Shown: positions 33,182-45,775 of the stretch, piece after piece | Layout: the number at the start of each line of letters is the position of its first letter | Numbering within the stretch: position 1 is the first letter of the stretch | NCBI GenBank assembly: GCA_019914945.1 | Contig: CM034099.1 | Coordinates: forward strand, 9,003,001-9,067,000 | Reading direction: 5' to 3' | Source: Typha latifolia | Lineage: Eukaryota; Streptophyta; Magnoliopsida; Poales; Typhaceae | Length of the DNA stretch: 64,000 nt | Translations under genes and position numbers: made by a program | The notes under the pieces: generated by a model | Database searches by the model: none | Told to the model about the DNA's origin: nothing | Seen by the model: the letters and a program-made list of their open reading frames with translations, nothing else

Positions 33182-36060
33182 ATGGCGGGATTGACGCAAG
33201 AAGGATCACAGTTTGACGCTCGTCAGTATGATGCCAAAATGAATGACCTGTATTGCATCTTACTTCTACTCCTGCTATAGTGCTCTCACTGTCTCCATGC
33301 ATAATTTTTAAATAATTTTTACATGACTGTTATGCTTCTTTCCTTTTTAATTAATGTAGGCTAACATCTGACGGTCAGGATTTTTTCACATCATATGATG
33401 AGGTCTATGAAAGCTTTGATGCTATGGGCCTTCAAGAAAATCTTCTGAGGGGAATTTATGCTTATGGTAGGAACTTAAAATTTATTCATTTGTTGGAGTT
33501 ATGATTGAACAATTATACAATAGGACTAATATATGTGAATTATCGTATAAATTTTAAGGTTTTGAGAAACCTTCTGCCATTCAGCAAAGGGGAATTGTTC
33601 CTTTCTGCAAGGGTCTTGATGTTATCCAGCAAGCACAGTCGGGAACAGGAAAGACAGCGACTTTCTGTTCTGGTATTCTACAGCAGCTTGATTATGGGTT
33701 GGTTGAATGCCAGGCTCTGGTTCTAGCTCCAACTCGTGAACTTGCACAGCAGATTGAGAAGGTCATGCGAGCACTTGGTGATTACTTGGGTGTGAAAGTT
33801 CATGCATGTGTGGGTGGAACTAGTGTTCGGGAGGATCAGCGGATTCTTTCAAGCGGTGTCCATGTCGTAGTTGGCACACCAGGTCGTGTGTTTGACATGC
33901 TACGAAGGCAATCCCTTCGTCCAGACCATATTAGAATGTTTGTATTGGATGAGGCAGATGAAATGCTTTCACGTGGTTTCAAGGATCAGGTCTGTTCTTT
34001 GGCAATTCCTCCTTGTTAATTTACTTATTGATGTGCTTGGTCTAATTCTAGGAATGAACATTTCATTTTCAATTTGTCTGGGCTATAGGAGTTATTTAGT
34101 CCATGGAGATTACAATCTTTTTTGTTGATTAGTAGAAAACATGCGAAAAGTTTCTCACTGTTTATTGGGAACAAAGTTTTGATTTTCTAAGTACAATTTT
34201 GGTACTGTTGCGGTTCCTACTCTTTATTGTGGTTATTAGGTTTGAATATTCAGATGGAGTTATTTCTGAATTGTAATGAATAGTAGTTTATGTATATTAT
34301 GGATGATGGCTGTTTTATATGAGTGTCTAATCATTTATTTGACTAAATAACTCAAAATTTGGATTATTTATTTCTAAAAATCTTTCTGATATAATGTTGT
34401 GAATAGTATACTTGGTTAAAATGAGAAGTTTTGTCCTATAAGTATGAATTTGTGCTTCTTCGGGATATTTAGGTTTGAAGATGAAAAACGGCATGTCTCA
34501 ACTTTTTGTAATTTAATAATTTTTCACATTTACTTCTGCCTGCATGTCTAGAACCATTATCTGCTGTGGTTGTCTAGGCTACAGTAGGGGTGGTCTATTC
34601 GCTATGTTGTTGTTGGTGCTGATTATAGCTATTTTGATGTTGACTATCATTATTTGATTTGGATGCTTAGTTCATGCTTAGGTAGTATACAATCAGTTTT
34701 GGGCTAGCACGGGCTACATAATAGTTTGCAGCATATGAAGTACATTCATATTAGAGTAGAAGTCCCCAGTGGAGAGGCAAAAAATTTATTAGGGGATGCA
34801 AAATTATTATCAAAAAATAAGTACTTAAAATGTTAATATATAAGTTTATTATCAACTAAATTTTGCATCTTTTTTATTACATCTAATCATAATCATGAGA
34901 TATAAAAATGATTGTTTTTAATCCAAGCTTCAATAATAATTATAGTTATTCTAAGGACATCTGACAGGATTTAATTTTCTAAAGATGTTGCTACCTGACC
35001 ACCTATTTCTTGGATTTAAAATTTTTGCAATAAATTGTGTCTTATGTATGAAAAATCAAAATGGTTTTCGATTTTGCTCACTTTTTTATTCAATTTCACC
35101 TTGTAGAGCTAACCAAATTTAATTATGTATCACTGAATTTCTTATATTATGCGAATGAATTCCTTATTGACAATATATGGGTTTTGTAATAATAAAATTT
35201 TTTTATGGTTTTTGTAAAATGAAGAAGACTGAACTTGCAGGATTTAAAATTTGATTGCTTTTCCATGTAAAAATATATGGTGGACCCGACCTAAATGGAT
35301 AAATGTGAAGGAGAGGAGAACTCACGGTATTTGAGTATTTCTCTGACGTGCACCAAGAAAACTAATAGATAATAAATATGTGGTAGAATGAAAACTGACA
35401 AGTGGGTGTAATGTTTCACTGCAGATCTACGACATCTTCCAGCTTCTCCCTTCAAAAATACAGGTTGGAGTCTTCTCTGCCACAATGCCACCTGAGGCTC
35501 TTGAGATCACCCGCAAGTTCATGAACAAACCTGTGAGGATCCTTGTGAAGCGTGATGAGCTTACCTTGGAGGGTATCAAGCAGTTCTATGTCAATGTAGA
35601 GAAGGAAGAGTGGAAGCTTGAGACACTCTGTGACCTCTATGAGACTTTGGCCATTACTCAGAGCGTCATCTTTGTCAACACCCGACGCAAGGTGGATTGG
35701 CTCACTGACAAAATGAGGAGCAAGGATCACACAGTGTCTGCAACCCATGGAGACATGGATCAGAACACGAGAGACATCATCATGCGTGAATTCCGTTCTG
35801 GATCTTCTCGCGTTCTTATCACAACTGACCTCCTTGCTCGTGGTATTGATGTCCAGCAAGTATCATTAGTTATCAATTATGATTTGCCGACTCAACCAGA
35901 GAACTACTTGCACCGTATTGGACGAAGTGGACGATTTGGGAGAAAGGGTGTTGCCATCAACTTTGTGACTCGTGATGATGAGAGAATGCTGTTTGACATC
36001 CAGAGGTTTTACAATGTGGTTGTTGAGGAGCTGCCATCTAATGTCGCCGACCTTCTTTGA
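33182..36060 (+). CDS. EIF4A: Eukaryotic initiation factor 4A (DEAD-box RNA helicase)
   Basis: This ATP-dependent RNA helicase of the cytosolic eIF4F complex unwinds 5' leaders during translation initiation. Exons 33182-33249, 33360-33466, 33559-33989 and 35425-36060 give 413 codons, the normal length. Motifs in order: Q motif with [10 protein letters not shown] (60-69), AQSGTGKT (84-91), PTRELAQQ (116-123), TPGR (165-168), DEAD (189-192), SAT (220-222), [34 protein letters not shown] (365-374), ending NVADLL. The [12 protein letters not shown] start and C-terminus identify eIF4A proper rather than the exon-junction paralogue eIF4A-III. A leader exon (about 31840-31946) is joined across a 1233-bp intron (31947-33179) to an acceptor only 2 bases before the ATG; such leader introns commonly boost expression. 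The last intron is 1.4 kb and AT-rich. All motifs are intact. Confidence 0.97.
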
Positions 36061-37740
36061 TGATTTATATAAAATCAGGGTTCTTATGAACTTCTGTAGG
36101 TTTGTTTTCCTCAGATATCATCCTCATCGCATGGAATCCTCTTTCAGAGTAGTAGTGCACCCATCTATTTACTGGTAATTCAGGACTAATCATTTGTTTA
36201 TCCCATCTTTGCAAATTTTTTGTTGCATTGGAAGTTGTGCTATCCTGTTTAGTTTAAAGAGGGAGATACTATTTGTCTTTGTTATAATTTTATCTCAGTT
36301 CAATCTCTATCTCTTCTGTGATCCTGTTTCTAATGTAGAATATGCTATCCTGTTTGACATCAGTCCACACATATTACTCTGAGACTTAGAGGTACTACTC
36401 GTGAAACTTGGAAACAATTTTATTTACTGTTTGAATCTGCTGCTTATGCTGCACACCTGTGAGTGGGGAATTTGTATCTGGGAAGGATAGACTTTTCTTT
36501 CCCCATTTTTAAATATGTCAGATGTTCTCCCATTATTTTACTTTTGCTCCTTGAGTGAAATGAGATATCAAGTACCAAGCTGATGCATATGACTCATATG
36601 GAGCAAATATGATCTTAGACCATACTGAACATCTGAGAAGTCAGATTAATCCTTCAGGCTCAACATTTTGATTTCTTTGTTTTTCAGTTTTGTACTTCAT
36701 TAAGGTACCTAAATGCGTAATTTCTCATCTGCTTGAGTTCTGATTCATACGCTGTAATTCACTTTTCTACTCTATTGGATCTGGTTGCAGTAGTAACAGA
36801 ATTTTAGTTACTCTGGTTGTAATAGTGACTTATGTTTGGTGTTGGGCGAATAATGGCATGTATCCTCTTGGAGACCTTTCAAAAACTTTTATTACTCAGT
36901 ATCCCATTGTAGTGAGATGCTACTTATGTTAACCTTTGAGAAAGTACAGAGATATGCTTTGCTTTCAGGTACTTCAGCCCTCCATTTAAGTTTTGAAATT
37001 TCTTGAGCGTAGAATGTATTTAACCTTACATATTATCTCAAATTATTTGAGGAAAGGAGGGGATTAGAAGTGCAATTCGAGAAGTGGATGCATTAATCAA
37101 GTAAAAAAATTCCTCTATATGTGCTAGTTAGCTGCATTTATATCCTTGTTACAAAGATATACATTTTCTTTATACCTACGCATCTCAGCATTAAGTTGAT
37201 ATTTGATATATTTTTTTATTGAAGTGCTAGAGCTCATGATCTAAGAAAAAAGGTGAATAAAGAGACTTGTGGTCATTAAAAAAGAGAAGAAAAGGAGAAC
37301 ATTTCTGAGTAGTCCAACATACAAGCTATAAACGTTGCCCTTTTCAATAGATGGTGTTCATTAGTAGAGATTGGAGAAAGATAAATTTATTTGCCAAAAG
37401 GACTTGGTAAAAGAATTAAATAGTATCCAAGTCTTTAACCAAAGTATTAACTTGTTAATATAGGGCACTCGCAGAACTTCATGTACCAATGTGGAGCTTT
37501 TGACCATACAGTCTTGTATTATTTGTACTGTGTTTAATCTACTTGCAAATTAAATATGAAACTAGGTGAATCTCGTAGTATTCGATCAAAACCATTTATT
37601 TCAGATCAACAATTTATTAAGTGAGTTACATTTTGGTCCAGTGAAAAACTCTAATAATGGGTATATATTTTATACACCGATCTTCCTACGTAAAATGGGT
37701 ATATATTTTAGAGGAGCACTGAAGTAATTGCCCAGTATCT
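36061..37740. other. eIF4A 3' region and spacer
   Basis: T-rich 3' untranslated region then AT-rich spacer. Short frames at 36194-36382 lack protein features. No gene or mobile element is recognised. Confidence 0.5.
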
Positions 37741-37989
37741 ATCACTTTGACGTTTTGTTAAGACGATCACTTCACGTCTTCACGGTGCCGTCCGTGGCCC
37801 AACGTTTCCTGGTTAGGTTATCTTATTTTGCGGTGTGGTTACCGCCCATCTATCAATAACGGTGTGGATCACCTGCCATCTGCGCCCGCGCCCCAACTAC
37901 CCTACTCCATCGCGCCATTCTGAACCTTTCGATTTCCATCAGACGTCCAGCGATTTTCCACCCTCATCAACGTCCTCACCAAACCGCGA

Positions 37990-38055
37990 AGTCCACGTGT
38001 CGATACCTAGAAGGAACTATTGGCCGATTCGCTCAATGACCTGCCGCCACGTGCC
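37990..38055 (+). promoter_or_regulatory. Two G-box (CACGTG) elements upstream of the coiled-coil gene
   Basis: TCCACGTGTC at about 37992-38001 and GCCACGTGCC at about 38046-38055 lie about 190-250 bp before the ATG at 38241. Both have the extended CCACGTG core bound by bZIP/bHLH factors, used in ABA and ER-stress (bZIP) responses. The surrounding 37740-38130 is GC-rich. For a predicted ER protein, bZIP control is plausible but inferred. Confidence 0.55.
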
Positions 38056-38240
38056 GGTCGCCAACAGGTCATCGTTCTTAAAAGTTCCAACGACACGAAT
38101 AGGCCGGCAATTCCCTTCGCATCTCGTCTCCCACACGTTGTGAATGAGGCGAAAAGATTAGAAGAAGGGAAAAACGAGAAAGAAAATTCTCGAGAAAAAA
38201 AAAGGAAGGAAAATCCCCCTCTCTTAGTTTTGATTTCGCG

Positions 38241-41200
38241 ATGGGGATCTCGAAGCTTGCAGTAGCTTGGATCTTGATCTCGATCTCGATCTCGATCGTT
38301 TTGTTGGGGGTTCGAGCGGAGGAGAACGTCGAAGTGGAGGAGATCAAGGTAGGTGGAGCATCGGATTCGGGGTTGCGGGAGGAGTTGGAGCAGCTTCGTG
38401 CAAAGGTCTCGTCCCTAGGTTAGTAGCAGATTCAATCTTTGGGAGGTGCGCTACGATATTGTTGTTTGATCTTTTTGTCGGCTAGGGTTTTGCAAGCGGA
38501 TGTGAGATATTTCCGCTTCTTTTCGACTGTTTTTGAAGTCGTTAGGCCAGTTTTTCCTTCTTTCTTTCTTTTTCTTTGAAAAGATAAATATTTGATTGCT
38601 AGTTAGGAGATAAAAAAAAGTGAGTTTTCGATTGTATGCTTTATGGTGGTTAGATGTTGTAAAGCTTTCTGCTTTCTTTGTTTTGAGAGACAAAAATTGT
38701 AACTTCGTTGTGTATTGATGCATGAAATTGATCATTTTTGTCCACTTAAGAGTCGAGTATAGCGGCTAGGGCCCAGGAGTTGAAAGGCAAGGATGATGGT
38801 ATTGCAAAGTTGGAAAAGATTATTCAGGAGAAGTCAGAGAAAATTGGCTCTTTGCAGAGCGAGATAGCATCGCTGCAGGTGAGCTTATAATGAGATGCAA
38901 CACAGCTTTATTAGATTCTTTTCCTTTTGGTTTTTGATAATAATGTCCGGTTTCACTGTGGATATGCAGAAAAAGGGTGCTGTAGCTGTGGAGGAGCAAG
39001 TAGGGAAGGCCTATGCTCGAGCTAATGAGCTTGAGAAGCAGGTTCAGTAAATTTAATCTTTTAAATAGTAAAAGATGTTATTTGGTGTTGATATTCTTTT
39101 TCTTGGCAGATTGAGAAACTTACTAAGGAGATTGAATTACAAAGTAGCAAGAGAGATGCTTTGGAGGCTCGAGCTAATGAAGCAGAGAAAAAAGTGCAAG
39201 ATATGAGTCAGAGGTTGGACAGTGTAAGTATAGGTTGTTTCGTGTTATTTTGTGTAGGCTCTTCCAGTTGTTTTGTTTTATCACTAGTTTGGTCACGGAG
39301 TAAGAAAAAAATAGAATTCAATTAAAATGAGGACTTATTTCAGGATAAAGAATCTTTTATTCCAACTCCAAATTATTTTTTGGTTGCAAAAAGAGGGATA
39401 AATGCTGTAACAAAATTATAGGGTAAGATGTTGGATTGTTATAGTTGGAATAAGGGATGAAAATGATTAGATTGACCTTATTGACCTTTTTAATTATAAT
39501 GTAAATAGATATTTGTTATTTGTTCTTTTCTTTGAGAAAGAAAGGAAATAGATTTAAAATTAATAAATTAGAATTTTATTTTACAACTAATCTTCGCATA
39601 ATTATTTTTATAATTCCTGGCCAAAAAAATAATGTAACTTAATTAATCATAATTTACACATATCAAAATATTTTTCACTATAAATATGTTATAATATATT
39701 ACTAAGTATATTATAGTCACATTGTATTGTTCAACCTGAATCCAAACTACAACATATCACCATATCTAATATATTATTAAGAGAGAAGATGGGCCATTTG
39801 GGTTTTGGAGTAAGTGGGTGAGTTATTCTAAAATTTTTATCCCAACCAAAATATGAAAATATTAGGAATAAGGGGATTTATTTTATTTTCCTATTCCAAA
39901 ACCTTATCTCATGTATGGCACATTTATTCCGGAATAAAGGAGATTTATTCTGAATTGTAGGTCTTATTCCATCTAACCAAACAGGCCGCAAGTTTATCAT
40001 CTGATCTTTCTTTTTCCCTGTATCTCTGAATAATTTGCTATAAAGTACATAATTCTGTTCTGCATATTATCATGACACAATTTATCTTATATAGCATATA
40101 CTTATATTAATGTATGTGACAGTTTGAATAATTCTTGCTGTCTTCTTATGACCATAACTGCATTTGTTCATATCTACAAAGATGTGAGTAGCTGACGTTT
40201 TCTCTCTTTTTGTTTCTTTTTTAGCTTCAAAAGACTAGTGATGAACAAAAGAAACGGATTCGGAAAACTGAGCGTGCACTTCAAGTGGCAGAGGTATGCC
40301 ATATATATGAGATAATTACTGAAGTTTTCTATGATAAGACACTAATATTGTCTTGTTGTCATTTCTTAATCTTGTTCACAGGAGGAGTTGATGAGAGCAC
40401 AGTTGGAAGCAACTTCAAAGGTGAAGGAGTTGACAGAGGTGAGATTATAATTGTGGCTGCTTTAGTTAAATAGTTTGTTAAAAACTTAAAAACTCCTGCT
40501 TCCCATACGGATGTGTAGTGGCCATCTTTTCTGCTCATCATATTAAGTTATAAGATGGTTACGGGCTTTTCAAATCTTCCTCTTTAAAAGTTATTATTTA
40601 TATGATAAGTATGTTTGGTCATGTTGAATTTTTATTTGGGCTAAACTATTTATTGACCTTCTTCTAGACAGAAGCACCTATTCTGGAAGGTGATTAAATA
40701 TACAGTTGTGCAAATGAATCAAGGCTACATTAAACTTTCTTTAAAAGCATTTTGTTCAAATTTTAATTAGAAGATATAAGCAGAGCACAAAAATAGTTTC
40801 TTCCATACTCAGATCTATAAATGACTATTCAAATTTCTGTTCTCCTGCAACCCATGGATGCCTGGAGAGTTGCTTTATCCTTTCTTATTTCCTGAAAGTT
40901 TATTGTCTATTTTCTCTGAAGTTTCTTCATATTGATTGACAAAATTTCAAAATCAAGAAGAAATTCTTGCCTTTTGAGCATTAACAGGAACTCAATAACC
41001 TACGGTAATATTGAATTGTAAAATTTGCTTTAGCTTTTTAAAAGGAATGTTGGTGTTAATGAACAGTTATTAATACTAAATAGTTCTTTGGAAATTAATT
41101 GGAAGCAAAACCTCAAGGTCAGGCTCTGGAGAAGAATTGACTAGGTGACAGAAGCCTCTTCAAAGTGCAAAACTGAGAGCATTGAAGTTAATAAGCTGAA

Positions 41201-44150
41201 GAAATTTATTGAGTTTGATGAACTTTTGAACATGTATCCTGCATTTTTTGGAGCTTTAGTTATCAATTATATCCACCTTAGGTAATGTGAACAAGAATGG
41301 AAATAAGGATACTTTCAAAATCTCAGGAAGAAAATATTGCGAGAAAAGAAAAACAATAACAAGAAAGTGCAACGACTCAATAGCTAATATATTTCAAGTG
41401 CCATGAGCTTCCATGATTACTCATTTATTTGAAGGTGTATGTTTTGATATTGTCAGTATGTTTAGTTTTCTTCTGTCATCATGGTGACAGTTAAGCAGCT
41501 AAATGGTTGCCGTCGCTGTTGTTGTGCAGGTTCATGGGGCATGGCTACCACCTTGGCTTGCAACACAACTAAGCAATTATCAGGCATGTCATGTCTTGCA
41601 TCTCTAGACATGCAAGTACTTTGGTGGAGTTATTCTCACTGTACTTCTTATGTTCCATTTACAGGAGCTTGCATCAAACCATTGGAATGAGCGTGCAAAG
41701 CCTACAGTTGACAGTTTCCTGCAAAAGGTGCTCCTTCATTATATAGTTTTTTTGTGTTTGATTTCAAGAAAGTGTTTCCTTATGTTGCCAGTACTGTAAT
41801 TTTCTGTAAGTAAAATAGTTGTCATTGATGACTATCTAACTCTAAATAACCGTAGGCATCAGAGAAATCAATCCAGGCACAGAAATGGATCGAGCCTCAC
41901 TTGGAGACAGCTAAGAGTGTAAGCTGCTCAAACTACATTTTTCCAGTTTATTATTAAAATGCTCTTTTGACATGAATGGAAATCTGCTAGCTGCATAGTT
42001 CTGAGTAATCATTGATATCTGTTAGGTATTGGTTTACATATTTCCATGGGGCAGGGGTTGCTTGGTGATGGGGGTGGTTTCATTGTTGGGGAATGTTTTT
42101 GTTGTTATAAGATACTTCTCTATTTTGAAATTAGTGTTTCAGATACTTCACATGGAATTATTTTATTTTTTGGTTTATTCATTTATCCAATTAAGTGTCC
42201 ACTAATTTTTTATGTACTTTCTGAAGAGATGGATCCCTGTTGTTAAAGAAAAATGGGTTGTCCTTACAACCACTGCTGAACCCTACATGCAAACAGTCTC
42301 TTCAAAGTCTGTTGAGTTTTATGAGGCATCTAAAAGTGCTATTTCACCTCATGTTGTCAAAGCACAAGAATTTGCAGATCCCTATTTCCAGGTAATTATC
42401 ACTAGTACATACTTTATAGATTATGCAGTCAATTCTGTTTTGATGATCTTGCACACTTGATTGGCTATGCAAAATCGTTTTTCTTATGGTTGTATTATTT
42501 TCTCATCTGCTGCCCGATGCATTGTGGACACATTCATTGGCACCAGGAAGCAAAAAAGCTTTCTGAACCCTATATCAATCAAGTTGCTAAATTCACCAAA
42601 CCTCATGTTGAGAAAGTAAGAGTTGCCTTAAAGCCCTATACGAAACAAGTGGTTCATGCCTATGGAAAGTTTCTTAAATCAGCAACTACATATCATCGCC
42701 AGGTACTCATTGTTTCTCCTATCGTTTTCTAAATGTTTTCCTGCTTCTCATTGCTGTAGATCTTTTTGAATCATTGGTTGGTTGTCACTTTTCTTGTTTA
42801 CATCTAATCTGCTATAGCTGATCAAGGGAATCCACTTGGGAGCTTAGCATAAAATGGTGTCTTGCAGACATCTTAATTGGTACTTGTAGTTTCTCAGAAA
42901 CTTCAGATGTTTATTGTCTATCAAGGAATTGGGAACCGTAAATGCTAGACTCGTTGAGATGCATAGTGACTAACTTAACTGGCTATAAGTCATACATCAA
43001 TTGCTGCCTATGTTCATTTGAAATTTTTTTATATTTCTATATTTCCTGTTTCTCTTGTTCCTTATATGCTGTAACAATCACTACATTCATTTGATTATAT
43101 ATATATATATTATTTATCCTTCCATTATAACCTCATCTTTATTCTATTCCACCATGCTTCCATATTCATTATTTCTCAATTTCGTCTATAAGTTATCAGT
43201 TTTTTCCACATTTTAGGATATGCCTATAACTAGACAGCTGGTCTTTGTTTTGTTCTTCAGCATCAAATTTTAGCAGAGATTCAAAACCAGGTTGTGTAGC
43301 CATGCTGGAACATTCAAATCTGGATCTTAACTAAACAATAACTGGTCAACCACCAGATTATCTCCTCTTAAAATGAGGTGGATCCAATAGATACAGTTGT
43401 AGGCCAATAAATAGATTGTTGTCAAATGTAACCAAAATTTCCTTTCCAGCTTTCTTTTAGGTGTAAGTACAAATTTGGACAAGACTCTCTATACATCTTT
43501 TTTCAAAGATTGAAAGCTAGCTTTTGGTCTCAGAGATGACTAAGATATATATATTATGAAGCATCCATTTGCAAAGTCCATCTGTTACCTTTCTTTCTAT
43601 TATGACATAGTGACTTAAAAATAGCTATTTTTCTTTTAGTAGTCTAGTTATAAATTTGTTATATGTTAGACTAGATTAAACATCTCTTGATACCTGATCA
43701 ATTCTGTATTAGGTGCAAGCAACTATCCTGGATAATTTAAAGAAGCACGATTTGACGAAACCACTTGCAACTAAGGAGCTGGTTTGGTTTTTGGTATATA
43801 GCATTGACAGTTTAATACTTCACCTGGCTAAGTAATGACCTCTTATTCTCTTGGAGTATTATTAATGGTAAAACTCTCTCTGCAGGCTTCTGCATTGTTG
43901 GCATTGCCTGTTTTCTTTATATACAGACTTCTCTCAGATATTTTCTGGTCAGTGTGTTACATAACCTGCAAACAATTACTATTCTATATCACCAGTCACC
44001 ACATTACTTAGCTTTGATGATACACATTATCATTCTTTAGCTCGAGTCTTGTTGTTGATGTGCAGCAGTAAAAAGGCAAAGAAACCAACACGGAATGCCA
44101 ATGCAAACCATGCACCTCGGAGACCCAAGCGGAGGCATGCTGACAAGTAG
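38241..44150 (+). CDS. ER/membrane coiled-coil protein (plant 'myosin heavy chain-related' type)
   Basis: Fourteen exons (38241-38418, 38751-38878, 38970-39041, 39110-39223, 40225-40293, 40382-40438, 41530-41583, 41665-41727, 41856-41918, 42227-42391, 42547-42702, 43713-43793, 43886-43947, 44066-44150) give 448 codons. Residues 1-26 are a signal peptide ([20 protein letters not shown]). Residues 40-205 are heptad-rich coiled coil ([36 protein letters not shown]). Then come [10 protein letters not shown], an 11-residue proline repeat (259-352), a membrane segment at about 393-418 ([19 protein letters not shown]) and a lysine/arginine tail ending [10 protein letters not shown]. The layout implies a luminal coiled coil anchored in the ER or nuclear envelope with a short basic cytosolic tail. 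It matches uncharacterised plant proteins of the At2g24420/At4g31340 kind; biochemical function is unknown. Intron 7 uses a GC donor. Confidence 0.88.
38276..38297 (+). repeat. (GATCTC)n inside the signal-peptide codons
   Basis: Three to four GATCTC hexamers encode alternating Ile-Ser in the hydrophobic core of the signal peptide. Confidence 0.85.
39290..39985. mobile_element. Probable non-autonomous transposon in intron 4
   Basis: This AT-rich block in intron 39224-40224 has words near one end (ATTTCAGGATAAAGAATC, TTTTATTCC) that recur inverted near the other (GGAATAAAGGAGATTTATTC, 'ttattcc'). It ends with 'ctaaccaaacaggcc', a phrase common at ends of plant MITEs. Exact ends and target duplication could not be fixed. 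Confidence 0.3.
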
Positions 44151-44687
44151 ACTAGCTAAATCCTTTGAGTTGATCTTTATATTCAGCAGTTATATTCAAG
44201 GTATGGCTTTATACTACTAGCTGCAAATTTGGCGATACATGAGATCTGTTCTAGATGTTATCACATTTTCTTTGTTATTGAGGAGAATCTTATATAATTC
44301 GTTTTTTGTTAAAAATAAAATCAATCAGACTTGTGCTCTTAGGGGTTCTATATGTAGTTGATATTTCTGCCTCTATATAGAGGGCTTCACCTAGTGATGG
44401 TAACTCCTTCCACCATGTGCTTTGGCAGTATGGATTCAAGATGTTGAACTAACCTCTTCAAAAATTGGGAATAGGCTGCATACATCTTCCCCTCCTAGAT
44501 TCTCATCGGTGTATTGTTTTAGGTGGCATGCACTTCTTTTGGTTCCTGCATATATATGAGTACTAGGAGGTGCAGCAAGTCTTGTAGCCTTAAAAATGTC
44601 AAAATTAAAACCTGTTGAGTTTATAACCTCAGCTTAGTGGTCAATGGTCAGACTTAGTGGTTATGAAGTAGTTCGCAGGCTAATCTT

Positions 44688-45775
44688 ATGTTAGGCATAA
44701 TTTCTCTTTTCCAATTTTTCATTTTTTTTCTTCTTAAGATCAGATAGTTCGAGTGGTTAGCATTAGGGGTGAAAACGGATCGGATACGGATCGGATAGTG
44801 CTCAACCTATATCCGGATCCATATTTTTAGTCCGGATACGGATATTGGACGGATAGCAAAATTTAAAACCATATCCTAACTAAACGGATACGGATAATTT
44901 TCGGATAGAGGATCGAATCTTAAACGGATATTGATTGAATTTAAAATAATTATAATATTTTATTTATATATAATTAACACAAAATTATTAAGAGTTTTAT
45001 GATAAATAAATTTTTTGTACATCAAATTTATAAAATTAGAGAAATCAATCTCTATAAATAATATATAATATATTATTAGTAATAATATTAATATTTACTA
45101 TTTAAATAAGCAAACTAAAAACTGTAAATTATTTTAAAAAAATATGCGGATAAATGGATATCCGATATCCGTATCCGAATCCGAAAAATATATTCGACCC
45201 ATATCCGAATCCATATCTGAATCGGATAGAAATTTTTTATCCGAATCCGATCCGAATCGGGTCGGATAGTGGGTCGGGTCGGAGTTAATCTGACCCTTTT
45301 TCACCCCTAGTTAGCATGCTTTGCTCCTTCTTATTCATTCACTGCCCCTCCTTTCTTCACTATGGAAGTTCCTGAGTTGGAAAAAGAATCCACTGCTGCA
45401 GGTTGTGGAGTGATTCTTTAAAGTTGAAAGTTATAGTGATGCCACAAATTCTTGAATCAAAGAATAGCAAAACTAAATAAGTATAAATCTAATGTTAGGC
45501 ATAATTTATCTTTTACAATTTTCATTTTTCTTAAGATTAGAGTGTATTGAGGTGTGGAACATGCTCTTTTGTTTTTTTAATTAATTCACATCCCTCCTTT
45601 CTTAACTATGAAAGTTCTTGTAGTTGGAAAAAAAATCCATTGCCACTAGTTGTGGATGTGACTTTTTAGAATTGAAAATCACAGTGGTACCACAAGTTCT
45701 CAAATAAAAGGAAATCACAGTGGTACCACAAGTTCTCAAATCAAGGAAAGCAAATATAAAGAAGTATAAATTTTC
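44688..45775. repeat. Ancient tandem duplication, about 250-bp unit
   Basis: The unit starting 'atgttaggcataattt' at 44688 recurs at 45492 and continues through 'ctcctttctt(c/a)actatg(g/a)aagttc' and '(t)gttggaaaaa..atccatt/actgc'. Without the 554-bp MITE plus duplication in the first copy the period is about 250 bp. A further 36-37-bp repeat ('atcacagtggtaccacaag') is doubled at about 45677-45745. Confidence 0.65.
44764..45309. mobile_element. hAT MITE with GGATA/TATCC-rich interior
   Basis: The 546-bp element has 12-bp perfect inverted ends, TAGGGGTGAAAA and TTTTTCACCCCTA, and an exact 8-bp target duplication gttagcat (44756-44763 and 45310-45317). Both arms are packed with CGGATACGGATCGGATA-type words and the centre is AT-rich. 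There is no coding capacity. The 8-bp duplication places it with hAT-driven MITEs. Confidence 0.9.

Noticed and set aside
33871..34128. Open frames overlapping the eIF4A third exon in other frames.
   Set aside because: They are alternative-frame shadows of the conserved helicase exon and read into the intron.
35452..35859. 135-codon minus-strand frame opposite the last eIF4A exon.
   Set aside because: It lies entirely opposite a strongly conserved coding exon and resembles no protein; antisense shadow.
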